From contig WHVD01000005.1 in NCBI GenBank assembly GCA_015178975.1, positions 1,240,001 through 1,304,000 on the forward strand: a stretch of 64,000 nt of DNA, given 5' to 3'. Shown here in pieces: positions 1-11,474 of the stretch. The translations under genes were made by a program, and so were the position numbers. The notes under the pieces were generated by a model that saw nothing but the letters and a program-made list of their open reading frames with translations, had not been told where the DNA came from and did no database searches. Source of the stretch: Hysterangium stoloniferum (lineage: Eukaryota > Basidiomycota > Agaricomycetes > Hysterangiales > Hysterangiaceae). How positions within the stretch are numbered: position 1 is the first letter of the stretch; every line of letters starts with the position of its first letter.

Positions 1-1232
1 GGGGGGGAAATAGGGAAAATGTTTTCCTTGGCGTCCACAGGGGAAGGTGACTTGAGTACAACATTGATAATTGGTTTGGTTGCACCATGCAAGACAAGGT
101 CAGGGAGTACGCGCAGGGACCTTCTGGGGATCTGTTCCTTGCGCTGGGGAACTATATCAGTCCTCTCCTGAGAAGCGGGGGGCGAAGGTGAGCGCGCTCG
201 CAAAAATGACGGGAGACGATTGCTTGGCGCAGATTCCTGGTCACAGGAGGGTGCACGAGTCGTGCTAATGGTAACGGGGTTTTTGTTCATCCTCTGGGAG
301 ATCTGATCCAACGAGGGGAGCGGAGACGCTGGCTTTCTAAGGAGAGTCGCGCGAGACCGACGAGCGGCGGCAGCGGCAGCCTCCTTCTGCCTGGGAAGTC
401 TGAAATCAACTTGTTCGATTCTCAGTGACGTCTCATACAGCTCAGGGTGGCTGTTGACGTCCTCAAATATTTCTATCGGAGATTCCAAACCAGGGGACGG
501 CAAAGAAAAGTGGAAGATGGCCGGGGATTCCGGTGGTGTGACTGGTACATCTGCAGCAGACGGCGATGGGGGTTCGGCTAACTTGCACAGAAACCGAGCA
601 CGACGCTCCACTAAAAAAAAAAAAAATTTGGAAAAATTGAGTGACTTGAGCTCCGGCTTAACGGGCAAGACTTACTCTGTTTGGTCATCTGAGCTTTAAC
701 GGCGAGCTCCTTACGAAGGTCGACTGCCTTCTTTGAACCCGTCATTGCACTCCTCTCCTTGGAGGCCTTGAGCATTGCCTCAAACCTAGCTCTCTCCATT
801 CCTTTGCCACCGCTCGAACTAGCGGGGCTGAGAGGTGAGAGCCGACTATAGCGTTCGGTGTGCAAGAGCTGATTTGGGGACAAAGTTGGAGGAGGAAGAA
901 GATGTTGCGGGCGGGGCGATTCCGGCTCTGCGGGCAAGCTGACGACGAAAGGGGACTTTGGCTCGACGGGGGGGATCTGATTAGGAGCAAACGAAATAGA
1001 TATGGAAGGAACTGGCGACGAAGGTACTTGAAGCATTATGGGTAAGAATATGAAGGAAATGGACGGCGGTGATTGCTCTGCAACCTGTGCCAGACTAATC
1101 GGAAAAAGGAAGAGAAAGAAAGGAAGGGAAGAGAATATGAGTTCAAGGTTTCACAGCCAGACGGTGTCCAAGGACAGAGGGACACCCGACTGAGAAAGAT
1201 TAGAGAGATGAGGAGAAGAACTGAAAGAGGAC
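1..1232 (-). CDS. Conserved-looking Ser/Pro-rich protein, unknown function, C-terminus cut by window edge
   Basis: I do not recognise a named family. On the minus strand exons 1232-1155, 1094-676 and 610-1 join through GT-AG introns. The intron 675-611 has donor gtaag and a run of 14 T before its acceptor AG, and its removal restores one open frame. The product is Pro/Ser-rich at the N-terminus, then has a basic helical stretch (motif RARFEAMLKASKERSAMTG) and then repeated PPESP-type segments. A coding bias in these segments and the fit of both splices argue for a real gene. The start is not resolved: ATG at 1036 is in frame, but the frame is open above it and an upstream exon seems likely. 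The 3' end runs off position 1, so the true length is unknown. Confidence 0.6.
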
Positions 1233-1602
1233 CTGCTACTAGTACTAAAAAAGCACCCACGCCTCTCACTGAGGTAAGCAGCAACGGATCTACATCAGAT
1301 CGGAGTAATACAGTGTCGAGCGAATAATCACTGCGTCATTTACAAGACATCAGGGGAAAAAAAAATGTGCTAGAGTAGCCTCGCAAAGGATTCCGAATGG
1401 ATCTACAGAACCGCGTCTGACATTAATTTGCAGTGAAATCCGACCAGAAACCATCAATCAGTAGTTGCTAGGTGGGATCTTTTTCCTGCAGCAATTCAAC
1501 ATATTACGCGGGTCTATCCTATTTATCCCCATCAAGTCCCATAAGCACAGTCCCACATTCATCACGGCCCTGTACCTCATCACCGGGTGGCAATGCACCC
1601 TA

Positions 1603-2734
1603 TTATCGGACGAAATTCATAGAATACCCGCCCTGCCCGTTCGGCTCAAACTTAAAGTTGTCTGTTGAAAGCCCAAAGTTGCCTACATGTATAATGAGTA
1701 GAGTACAAGGAAGCATGACAAGATGACCTACCTAAAATGCTATTACCCAGCCCCTTTAATTTGTCCATCATTTCCCCCATCTCTGCTTTCTGGGCGGCTT
1801 CACGTCGGGGTGCAACATGCTGCAAGGCGAGCCTGATTTGGGATAAGAGGGGCGAATTTGATGGGAGAAGCTCCAAGAGACGCTTGTAATCTGTGAATCC
1901 TTCTGTCAGCATGTACATTCAATTAGAAGCGGGAATGATGGGGACCTTCTTCAGCTGCTGCCAAGGAGGACCAAGTTCCGAGCTGATCGTTGCAAGTCGC
2001 CCGGCGGTGAAGCGCCTTCACATAGAGTGGATCATCCAAAAGTGCTATCATGGCTTAGTGCCCTGAATAAGCTCCTAATAATTGCAGCGGCGCACCTTGG
2101 CCGCAGGCTTCGGCTGCCTCCTTGTGCTCGTTCTGAAAACCGACGATATGACTATCACTCATATGAGCATGAGACAAAAACATACAAGTTTCACATGGCA
2201 TGCCCCGATGTTTCCGTTCAACACCGACCGTGCTTTCGCGCACCTCCGCTCGATCTCGGAGAGCTCCACTGCCGTAGTTACTTCATCAGCCCCACCACCT
2301 TCACTCCTAACCCCGGAAGGACTCTCCACCCTGGCGTCGACTTTGCCTTTGCCCTTGGCATCATGCGGTGCCATAACCGCCTCTTTTCTTCTCGGAAGCA
2401 TTGCCAATGCCCTCCTGTAGCATTGTAACGCCTCTGTCCACTTCCCTGTACGAAAATATTCCGTCCCTTCCGCCTTCACGCTGTCCGCCTCTAATAAAGA
2501 TCCCTGCAATAGACAAATATGAGACGCGTTGCTAATTTACACTTGATAATAATAGTATAATGACAGACTCCATACCCGTATACTATCGTCGGTGTCACAT
2601 GCTTCATCTTCCACGTACTCGTCTGGTGTGGCATACCCGTCCGTACTCCCTTCTGATGAGTTGCCTTCTTCAAATGATTGCTGTGCAGTTGTGGAAGACT
2701 CTGCGCGGGAAGGCGCGTCGGGCGAGGAAATCAT
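1603..2734 (-). CDS. TPR protein of the TTC1 family (six exons)
   Basis: Exons 2734-2576, 2503-2186, 2132-2096, 2044-1946, 1902-1732 and 1682-1603 give 864 nt, 287 residues, with GT-AG introns throughout. Human TTC1 is of similar size. The N-terminal 50 residues are acidic and Ser/Thr-rich. TPR helices follow, visible as EGTEYFRTGKWTEALQCYRR, NGNIGACHVKL and LYVKALHRRATCNDQL. The end matches the family signature GNFGLSTDNFKFEPNGQGGY before a short C-terminus. An insertion of about 30 Lys/Gly/Glu-rich residues sits inside the TPR array. TTC1 proteins are cytosolic co-chaperone adaptors that bind Hsp70/Hsp90 tails and Ras/G-alpha proteins in animals; the fungal role is inferred from family only. 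The frame is completely intact, unlike the next gene upstream. Confidence 0.9.
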
Positions 2735-3117
2735 GACGCTATGGAAAAGTAAACCAAATAGGCCAACTTCACCCACTGCTTTTTAGACCCGATTTGGCAG
2801 TCCCAAGAATTGCCTCCGTCTCTTAATTAACCTCCCAAGCTTGTAAAATGGAAGATGCTCGTCAATATTCAAGAATCGAGGATTATGTTTAGATTTTTAT
2901 CCGTGTGTCTAATGAAAATTTCGATAATGAATAATTGATGTTCAAGTTAATTACTGAACAGGCACGGAAGATGAGAAGGCTAAATTTTTTAATCTTGTTC
3001 CCAGCGTTTACTATTATTGGAAAAATTTATTGAACGCTCCAACGATATTTGTACACACTAGCAATAAAAAGTCTATATAAAAAATGCGTTATGCATAAGC
3101 AACAGCGAAGTGTAGGT
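2735..3117. other. Intergenic, AT-rich, no gene seen
   Basis: This stretch between the TTC1-like gene and the TFIIIC-like gene is AT-rich, with frequent stops in all frames. It probably holds the promoter of the TTC1-like gene (start 2734) and the 3' end of the TFIIIC-like gene. I see no RNA gene or repeat. Confidence 0.4.
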
Positions 3118-5824
3118 TCAAGAACAGGCCCAGAGTATGAGAAATCCAACGAAATACCTTGAGAAGGGTCTAGATGTTACTAATATCTTCTTCAGCGTGC
3201 TGCTGCCACTGGTGTGTGTTATCGAACTATCTGCCGCAGACGGCTGCCAAGCGAGTTTTCTCAATTCAGAGGGTGTTCTTTGTGAAATAGGTAGGAGTGC
3301 CTTTCTGTTACACCTAATGCAGGTGCGCACGAAAGGGGTTGCAAGGATGAAGGATGTGATAAAGCACCGTGCTGTGGAAGAAAGAAGAATCATGAGCATG
3401 AGGACATACACCAGACATGGCCGTTCAGGCAAACAGCGTCCTTCGGTACAATGGTATGACAAGCTGGACACTTGTTCATCGGGACTACCGGCGATAATAT
3501 TTTCGGGCAAGTGAACCTTGCTGCTAAGCGCCAGGGCTTCCTGTTGTAACGAAGATGGCCCGTGTGTTCGACAAAGGACAATCCAGCGTCGAATGAAATC
3601 ACGACCGACAGCTAGCCATTGTAGACGCGCTTAAAAATATAAACCGCATGACGTATCTTCAGCCAATGTAACAAACCGGCCTAGTGCGCGAAGGACAATG
3701 TGTAATTGAAAGTGCAGTAATGTGTTTGACAGGGCTAACGGACAGCAGATGAGACAAGTTATCGATTGATAGAGCCAAATCGGTACCAGTAGATTGAGGT
3801 GGATTATCATCCTTTAAGGTGTCTGCTACCGTCAGGCGACCAAGTATCAGCTTCTGGTGTGCCTTTATGAAGGACCTATTGCGAAGGTGTAGCAATATCC
3901 CGCAGAGAACATGTGTGGGAGCAGCACTCACTAAGAATGTCGCAATGAACGTTGCGTCGATAATAACATACGATTAATTGAATCCACCGATGGGATGAGA
4001 AGTCCGTCAAGAATTGTCTCTTTATCTTTCAGCAACAACAAAAATACTTGTATGGTAATGTTCATGTTTATAGCTGAAGTCGTGCCGTCGACCGCCCCTG
4101 AGATAATTCTTTTTTCCAGGTTAATATTAGGGACTGGTTGGGAAAGACATGCTAAATCATAATCAAAAAGACCCATCGTCCGGTTGGCATCCTCAAAGGA
4201 TATGTGCTCCTCAGCTAAGGCGAACACAGCTCGTATTCAATTAGTCAGGTCCCCAGAAGTCAGATCAGACGACGCATGTAAGGCAGAGTGGGAATATTTG
4301 GATCATGCAGAAGGTGCCTTCGAATAAGGAGACTAGAAGCGCATCATGTTGTTTATAGTATAACAATCCAGAGACAGGAGCTGGCGGGCTGGCGCTTGTA
4401 GAGATTGGTTGGGACTGCAAGGCAACTTGCCATATTTCCGTCCATCATACTGTGTTTTGTTCAGCATGCGCCGGACATGTATAATGCCTGCTTTGGCATA
4501 ACTCAGTATTGGTTATACCCAATAGTTGTTCCATTTATCAGGTAAGCGGAATGAGAATCATCCGGCTCTCAACCCGTTCTTCAGTCTCAATCCATTTCAT
4601 CGCTGTGAGTGCACTATAATCAGGTTAACAAGATGGTTCGCCGTTATTCAGGTGAGTGAACTCCCAATGCAGTTGTAAATCATCGTCTAAAGCCAGCGAC
4701 ACCAATATGATGAGTATGCTACCATCAGGTATCCCGCATGCAAGCAACGCTCAAACTGAAAGCTTTTAACCGACTGCCGGGATGACATATGCTTACTTAC
4801 AACAGCGTGGTTTGATTACTTCCCAGGCCGACCATGCTAGATGAGTAATCCAGTTTTCCGTTAATTTGACGGTGTTTATTAGTCGTAATTCCTCGTTATA
4901 ACCACTGCCGATTGAATTATTATGTATATGTCAGTCCATTGAAGATGATGGGAATGAACGCTATACTTGGATATGCATTAAGTGTACTCTCCCCAGTCTG
5001 GTGCCCAATGCCAGCAGGGAACCATCCACAAAGCGCATCTGCTCGGGAACAGGCATTTGAGTTGACCAATTGATGCCTAATAGTAATTGGACGGATCGGG
5101 TGGAGCAATGCACTTACAATGTACTTGAGAATCCAAAGTTTTGTGGGGGGGTCATTGATTTCGGATGCGGATTCTTTGATGGCAACTGGTTCATCTTGTA
5201 CTTTTTATTGTATGAATGAATTTTTGCTTCTAGGATGTGGGGTGCATACAAACTCTATGCCACTCCCCGGTCAAAAGATTCTTGAGGGGCACCCACAACA
5301 CTACTTCCAAGTTGGTGGTAAGCGTTGCTAGCAAGCAGCTGTTGGAGTTTAATAAAAAGATATGGTCATGGGATATAATTACCACGACCCATTACTGGGG
5401 TTCATTGGTGAAACTGTGATGGAAGCCCGAGCGAACCCAAAGCAGCGGTACCCCAGTCTAATTTACTCCGCATTACTGATCACCTTCGATGGACGTTAAA
5501 GTTCAACATACTGTCAGATTCTAGCGGCCAGTGGTGTACTGGTGTCTTGTCAAGTTCTATCAGAGTCCTATACCACCTCAAATCCTCGCCCTTTCCGATC
5601 GTCTTTGTCGAGGCTGACGGATCAAAACTAATTCCAGTGCTGGGTGTCTATAAGAATATATGTTAACTTCGGGAGTAGATCTAAGGACATTTGTCGCACG
5701 ATAATATATATTGCACCCCGAGTGAGAAGAAATACTTGACCATTTTCAGACACTGCAAAGTAGTCAATGAGGGGCCATGGGTCGTAACAGGAACCATTAA
5801 GCACATAAGTATCTCGTCTGCCAT
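3118..5824 (-). pseudogene. TFIIIC 90-kDa-type subunit (WD40 N-part, zinc-finger C-part), frame-broken
   Basis: The family is RNA polymerase III factor TFIIIC, delta/90-kDa type. It is seen from an N-terminal beta-propeller (SENGQVFLLTRGAIYII, GISFDPS, HHWPLES, NWSTQMPVP, VDGSLLALGTRLGRVHL, TENWITHLAWSAWE, ACGIPDGSILII, SGLLYYKQHDALLVSLFEG) and a C-terminal zinc finger. The finger reads CPACHTIVPKDAVCLNGHVW, then RC and RTCIRC. The likely start is ATG 5824. Reading requires one-base shifts near 5751 (TGG reads as TG), near 5430, in a 7-C run near 5145, near 4410 and at the splice after GHVW near 3415, plus a possible in-frame TAA near 4635. Splice sites are otherwise well placed. This subunit is normally essential, so either an intact copy exists elsewhere or these are sequence errors. 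Confidence 0.6.
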
Positions 5825-5938
5825 TTTGTATCGTTCCACAGTCGATTGGTCTGAATGCAACTCTCCTTAGAGAATGACTAACGGTTTTGAGACATTCGTG
5901 AGTGTGACGTGTGACTTCGCGTTTACTAACGCCACCAG

Positions 5939-6884
5939 ATGACATTGAGTCTCCGCTTGTGACTTCCTCCGTCAAGCTTGATCTGCTCACTATCGCTGCC
6001 TGGTGAAGCTTACTGCAAGTCTGATATTTTGTTCATTTACAGTACCTAATGAATTATCGGTCCATTTGCACAAACAAATTTTGATCTTGAATATCACTTT
6101 TCACGCACGGGCACGATATGACTGTAAGATAGACATTCACTCTACAAATCCAAGCCTTAGAGAATTTCTGGAAGGATTTGACATTCTGTTATCAACATAT
6201 GACTGAGAATGATATTGCAACCGTGGATACCATAGATGGTCCAGACTTTATGGATGGTCAACTGTCTGATGAAGGTACAATTGGGAAACCTATATTCATA
6301 TTCGTGCAGTTCATATCCTCCCACAGAACTTGAGATCCCAATTCACATGGTGCCTCCAAACCCAGATGATGCAGACAGTAAGTATCACTGTCGACCGTGC
6401 GTGAGCTCTGTTGGCTATTTATATACGACATTCAGCCCTTCCATCGCAAGTCCATCCTTCATATCCATACGGCAATCCCACAAATCTCAATCATCCGGCT
6501 GCTCTCCCACATAAAAGTGGTGATCCGGGGCGTGCTCTATACGAAGATATGGGATACACCGGTGGGACGCTAAATGCTGCGCTTAGATGGAAAGATCTTG
6601 GTCTCGAGATGCTGTTGCCAGTCAATGAGGAAAAAGAAGAAGCTGTGAGAGCAGCAGTGGCTAGGAGAATGGCCAACGGTGCCACACATGGAAATCATCC
6701 AGCTGTGCCGCTGCCTGAGGATCAACCGAATGATGACGACGACGATGAAGACTCTGGTGAGGGGGATGACGACGACGACGAAGAGGATGGTGAAGAGGAG
6801 GAGGAGGATGAAGATTATGATGACGATGAGAGTGGTCTCAGTCGTGAGTCTTTCGAGAGCGGCATTACGGCCGATTCGGATTGA
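5939..6884 (+). pseudogene. Acidic-tailed protein of unknown function, frame breaks in 5' half
   Basis: I do not recognise a function. Exon 6043-6274 (ending MTENDIATVDTIDGPDFMDG), 6327-6377 (ELEIPIHMVPPNPDDAD) and 6436-6884 join cleanly at GT-AG introns. The last exon contains SGDPGRALYEDMGYTGGTL and LRWKDLGLEMLLPVNEEKEE, then a run of Asp/Glu of about 45 residues. The 5' exon 5939-6002 (DDIESPLVTSSVKLDLLTIA) looks coding, but its junction with 6043 and the stretch 6080-6180 need three one-base corrections to stay in frame. One of these is a missing G at the donor 6001-6003 and another lies near 6168. The start codon is not resolved. The gene is head-to-head with the TFIIIC-like gene and shares its damage pattern. 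Confidence 0.4.
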
Positions 6885-7885
6885 GGATTACAACTAAAAA
6901 AAATAGTTTTTTATTGAATGTCTACACCCAGAGTGAATAGCAGACCGTTCACACTTTAGATCTTCCCGTTATTTATAGTCTTTGTAGTCTTTTGCCAAGA
7001 CCGATACCTTACTTATGTGCAACTTTATTTCAGGCTTAGAACTCTCTGATGGCTCTTGCCTTTGAACCGATCATCCTACCGGGTTCCCAAGTCAATCCGG
7101 ACCAATTACTAACTTGTACAACTCATCGAACCTTCAGCTGTTCAAGGTTGTCTAGATCTTTTTATCTAGATCTTTCTGCCAATCTCAAGAAACGGAGATC
7201 ATAAGAGCACCTGCAGCCCTCCTTGAAAGGCTAAGCATAATATCACATCCTCAGTGCATCCCTTCAGGGCCTCCAGTGCATCGGCTATGTCAGATTTCTC
7301 TGTCAGGTAACTCCAAGTACTCGTGACGTATTCGTAATCCATGCTGGTCTGAAGTAAATGGCCAGTGCTAAATCGTGGATCGTGTACAGGGATTATTCAC
7401 CAAACAGTAGGCCAATGTAGCAGCATTTAAGTAAATTCCTTCTGCCTCGAAGACATACGTGATCGAAGTCGCTGCTGGTATCTCCCTAATATACCGATGT
7501 CACTGCTCGTCGAAGAGTTTCGAGGACCGGATGTATTCAACCGCCAGTCAGAAACGCGACTACCCCCAGAACTTCGCATCCGGCAGGAGACTAGGTCCCG
7601 TAGACTCTGGTGGACGCTTGCACGCCCGCATCTTTCATCAAGTATCGTCCTTAACAAATGTTCCTTTTGCATCAAACTGTCTGGCTCTTTAAGCCTTTGA
7701 AACGGACCACTGGAAAGCGTTTTTCATACGATCAATAATTCTTGAAATATCTCTTTGAAACAGTGGCTCCCTACGTCTGGAGCCTAACGGAAGAAGAAGG
7801 GAAAAAGCCAGTGGTTCATCCGTATGTCCTTCATAGCAATCATCCTACACTGGCATAGGGTTCAGACTCAGCGCTCATACCCAGA
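6885..7885. other. About 1 kb without an assignable gene
   Basis: This is the convergent-side spacer between the acidic-tail gene and the DUF1348 gene. A minus-strand stretch around 7410-7680 has a weak coding look (segment ITYVFEAEGIYLNAATLAY), but stops interrupt it and I cannot name it. A 12-base direct repeat built on tctagatcttt lies at 7151-7176. No RNA gene was recognised. Confidence 0.3.
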
Positions 7886-8655
7886 TTACCAGTGTTTCTC
7901 AGTGATATTGACCGAATCCACTTGCTCGTCCGTGAAATCGTCGTCGAACCACCTCTCTGTTTCCTTTATTTGTACGTCATTCCCGCTCATCTGTCGCTTG
8001 CGCATACGACCGTCTTCTGCGAAAGTCCAGTCCTCTGCCAAGGGTCAAAGACGTCGTTAATTTTTTGCGGTGCAGCTGGAGATTGACATCAACCAACCAA
8101 GACCATAACAACGGAACCAGGACTTTTTTTCTTCATCATAATATTCATACCTGCCGCACGGATTAATGTGAGCCCCCGATGCTCACGTTGCGTTATTATC
8201 CGGCCTACAAGCAACTCACCAAAATTGAACGGCAATTTTGTTCTCAGTGAATGCAAAGAGTTCCTTTCGCAATCTATTTTCGAGGTGATAAGACCAAGTG
8301 TGCGGTCATTAGATTTATATATAACGCACTTGTAACGAGTCTCTCGTTGCCATTTCTTAGTCAGAAAAAGTTTAATTTCGTCGTGGCCCGCTAAGAATTG
8401 ATCTCTGTTCCTCCAGATGCTGTCTTCGGTATATGCAAGCACAACCTGTTCAGGGGTGGCCCATGAGCAAACAAGGAGTAAAGCAGAATAAGCCTAGATA
8501 GCCGCCTTTTCCGGGGTTTGTCTATTCCATAGGGCTTGGGCTAGCTTGACCTTTTCTGCGATCATATTCAGTTAATCCGTTCCTCGTGGGGTTGCACTGT
8601 ACAGCTCACTTTGGGCCGTATCGCGATCGAAAGGTGGGATGAGTTGTTGTGACAT
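7886..8655 (-). CDS. DUF1348 / NTF2-like superfamily protein (six exons, one GC-AG intron)
   Basis: Exons 8655-8610, 8555-8506, 8445-8330, 8273-8220, 8150-8098 and 8034-7886 give 468 nt, 155 residues. The family is the small DUF1348 group with an NTF2/SnoaL-like fold. It is visible as AYTEDSIWRNRDQFLAGHDE, FLTKKWQRETRYKLRKELFA, ENKIAVQFWYEYYDEEKKSW, RCYGLEDWTFAEDGRMRKRQ and SGNDVQIKETERWF. Proteins of this group are about 150 residues and their biochemical role is not established. The intron 8505-8446 begins with GC (gcggct) instead of GT. Without its removal a TAG stop appears, while removal gives the conserved PEK-VVLAYTED joint and an in-frame total length. The start ATG at 8655 gives the usual short N-terminus. 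Confidence 0.87.
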
Positions 8656-9033
8656 AGTAGTATACTAGGCTCGTGGCAGCAAATGGATTACCAAAAGAAA
8701 GTATATGCAACTACTAAGTACTTGTCTACCCCCGCTATTGGTAAGCAAAGGTAAACATCCGCACCAAATACGAATTCGCGATTACTAAAATGCGAGAGAT
8801 CGTGGTATTCGTGGGACAAAGCATCTATCAAGCAAACAGTACTGGCCTGGGTAGACGACTTATATAAGGGTGCTTGCGACCTTTGATGCAGAGTCACTAA
8901 ACTTAGAGGAGGAATACACTGTATTTATTTATGAATTATCTAAACGTTACTCTGTATCTCTGGCTCGGGGGGGAAAGAAAGCTGGGCGCCTTTTTGTTGA
9001 TTACAGGGAGCGCTCGCAAAACTTCACTCTAAC
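8656..9033. promoter_or_regulatory. Shared 5' region between divergent DUF1348 and TIM8 genes
   Basis: This is a 378-bp gap between two divergently transcribed start codons (8655 minus, 9034 plus), so both promoters must lie here. A TATA-like tatataag is at about 8861-8868, upstream of TIM8. No gene is supported inside. Confidence 0.35.
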
Positions 9034-9449
9034 ATGTCGAGCCAGGACGACAGCTTTGCCAGTTTGGCCTCTCAAATAAGTCACCTAGACGATGCAACGA
9101 AGGTATGTTTAGCCGTCTCATTCAAATCTAATCAACTTTGGAAGTATCGACATGATATAGCTCACTAAAACATGCTTATAGAAAGAAGTCTTGAAAGTGG
9201 CTGAAACTCATCAGGTTCAAGCTCGTTTTCAAAACAAGGTTCACGAGTTGACATCCATGTGCTGGGATAAGTGAGTTCTTGTCTCTCTGTCTACCTCGCT
9301 CTCGCCGAATTACGGCGTGTAGGTGCATAACAACTGTATCTGGAAATGGCTTCACTCGAGGGGAATCAGACTGTCTAACGAACTGCGTCGATCGTTTCCT
9401 CGACACCAGCATGTTCCTGGTCAAGACCTTGAAAGGAGACGGTCGATAG
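9034..9449 (+). CDS. TIM8: Mitochondrial small Tim chaperone, Tim8 type
   Basis: Exons 9034-9102, 9182-9270 and 9323-9449 give 285 nt, 94 residues. Twin CX3C motifs are present as CWDKC and CLTNC, with the Tim8-like context NKVHELTSMCWDKC and NCVDRFLDTSMFLVKTL. Small Tim proteins form hexamers (Tim8-Tim13) in the mitochondrial intermembrane space and escort hydrophobic precursors to the TIM23/TIM22 machinery. The four cysteines form two disulfides after import through the Mia40 pathway. Introns are GT-AG and the frame is intact. The protein is a little longer at the N-terminus than many Tim8 proteins, starting MSSQDDSFASLA. Confidence 0.93.
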
Positions 9450-9582
9450 TACAATGCAGAAAATCTATGAATGGAAGCGTCGAAATAAATAACAGGTACA
9501 CAGCATCAGTTCTTTCCCTCCACCGATTTCCGTACGTGTTGATGGGACGGAAATCAGCTACGTAGAGAGGTGACTGCATAAT

Positions 9583-11236
9583 CTAGAAGAGACATCTACA
9601 TAGCCTTCGCACCAATTTAGAGATTACAACAGGTGCGAATGCCGCAAATGCCTGTGGTATCTCCCAAGCGGACTGCAGTTCCATGGGAATTTCGGTAACA
9701 GCTGAAGATGCGTAGGAAAGCGACTCTTTCTCATGCGCATCTGGTATCTTTGTTTCAAGGAACCTTTGTCTTGCAAACGTCCCTGCTTTGAGATAATACT
9801 CCAAAAGATCGTCTTTTTCACGCCAGCGCGTTTGTAACCACACTTCGAATGTAGCTGTTTCTTCAGGACTAGGGTCTAAGTTTCTTTCCTTGTCGACACG
9901 CGAAATAGGACCGCAAAAAGGGTGGATTGTATCGGCAGGGGGACATGATTTCTTCGGTGCCGGGGAAACCGGCAATGAAGCCTGTGAGGATGGAATACCT
10001 ATTGGCACGTCTTTCTTTACATTGAAAAGTCTGAGGTGCATGTGTATACGAGGCGGCGGTACTCCGTTGAGAAAAATTGATCGAAGAGTGTAATACGATT
10101 GCCCGTATTCCAAAGGCGGAATTCCTATAATTCATAGCAGATCAGAAGAGCAAAACACGGAATGGCAATGGATCGCACCCTCATATGCCACAGTTATGTC
10201 TAGAAGGTGCAAGTCCGGCATTTCGGGGCTGAGCGAACGAAGACAATAAAGAAGGCCGGTCGAACGTGGAAGAAGCATATGTCGCATATCCTCCTACATT
10301 TATCATTAACGGATTGACGGGGAGACCAACGCACATTCCTCACAATACCATTTTTATCAGAAAACTTTTTGCTGATGGGTCTTGTGAGCTTGCTGACAAG
10401 CGTGCCTTCAGGAAATATCATTAAAGCCAGCGGACTAGACTGCAGCTGTGCACGGGCGGCCAACTTGGACAGCTTTTCAGATAATTGCAACTTATCCGAA
10501 GCCCAAGAACGAGCAAGGAATATGAAATGGAAGCATTGCATAGCCTAAAGATCGATATCAAAAAGGGTGTCTGGGAATAATAACGCCAGCAAAAAAGGAA
10601 AAGGAGGCGTACCCAACCGATGACAGGAATCCATTTCAAACTATCTTTCAAAATGATCAAAACGTCTGAGGCATTTCCTATTATATAGGTCAAGAACCAC
10701 AGATATATCCAGTCCGCGTATATCTATAAAGTTATGACAACAACGGAACAGCTTTGGTTTTGAGGTGTGCTTACCTGATGGTTCGCTATTAGGACCATCT
10801 TCTCTGGCAAATTTAATTTGACAACACGTCCATTGACGTCTCGGACAAGTACGTCTTCTTCCTTGATATTGTCGCCCTCAAATGTTAGTAGGACTCGAGT
10901 GGGGGCAAACCACTGAGTCATCAGTACTGCGGTTCACAATAAGCTAAGAGAAAACTCGACTAAATGGAATTTCTAACCAAGGAGTTGAACAAAACATTGT
11001 TTAGTCTGCCTGACTCCCGACTCATGTAGACGTTGCAAATGTGGCCAAGGCATGACGTATAAGACAGCCCGGAGTGGCACCAAGACGAAAAGTTGAGAGC
11101 CGTGTATCATTAAACATCCCAGATTGAACAGTATGACATAGGCCAGACCAGAGAGACATTGGTGGATATCGAGAGTGGATGGCCTTGATGGAATTGGAAT
11201 GGTATGTAGACTTTTGGGAGTGGGTGTGGCAGGCAT
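9583..11236 (-). CDS. Lysophospholipid acyltransferase (PlsC/AGPAT family, CST26/LCLAT1-like)
   Basis: Exons 11236-10978, 10926-10775, 10723-10613, 10544-10344, 10293-10179 and 10124-9583 give 1380 nt, 459 residues. The HX4D catalytic motif is NHQIYADW and the glycerol-phosphate binding motif is FPEGT. Two hydrophobic stretches lie in the N-terminus (LSGLAYVILFNLGCLMI and SQLFVLVPLRAVLYV). Further family-typical segments are PRSTGLLYCLRSL and YGQSYYTLRSIFLNGVPPP. The enzyme should transfer an acyl chain from acyl-CoA to a lysophospholipid at the ER membrane. The exact acceptor is not readable, though similarity to the Cst26/LCLAT1 branch suggests lysophosphatidylinositol or lyso-PA. The ATG at 11236 is preferred because no in-frame ATG is seen just above it. 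The gene is convergent with TIM8. Confidence 0.9.
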
Positions 11237-11474
11237 ATTCGCCGATAAGAGTAAGGCAGACGCGTGGTGCCGCACTGCATGTTCTTTGTGTCACCTCCGA
11301 TCAGATATCAGATCCTTAGATGCGATCGGAAGGAAAGATGTTTTATTTAGTGCAACTACGAAAGACAGCAACATCTTCGGGGACTTCTATATTTTATTTT
11401 GATTCTTGGAGTCAATCCGTTCAGGCTGGTCGTCCTTGAATTAAATCTACCAAACTGTCTATTTTTAAACTACT

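Noticed and set aside
6730..6835. GAC/GAT/GAG-rich tract as a microsatellite
   Set aside because: It encodes the Asp/Glu tail of the acidic protein in an open frame; the codons are mixed and not a clean tandem repeat.
11237..11275. Longer N-terminus for the acyltransferase starting at 11275
   Set aside because: The codon at 11275 is GTG, not ATG; the first in-frame ATG is 11236.
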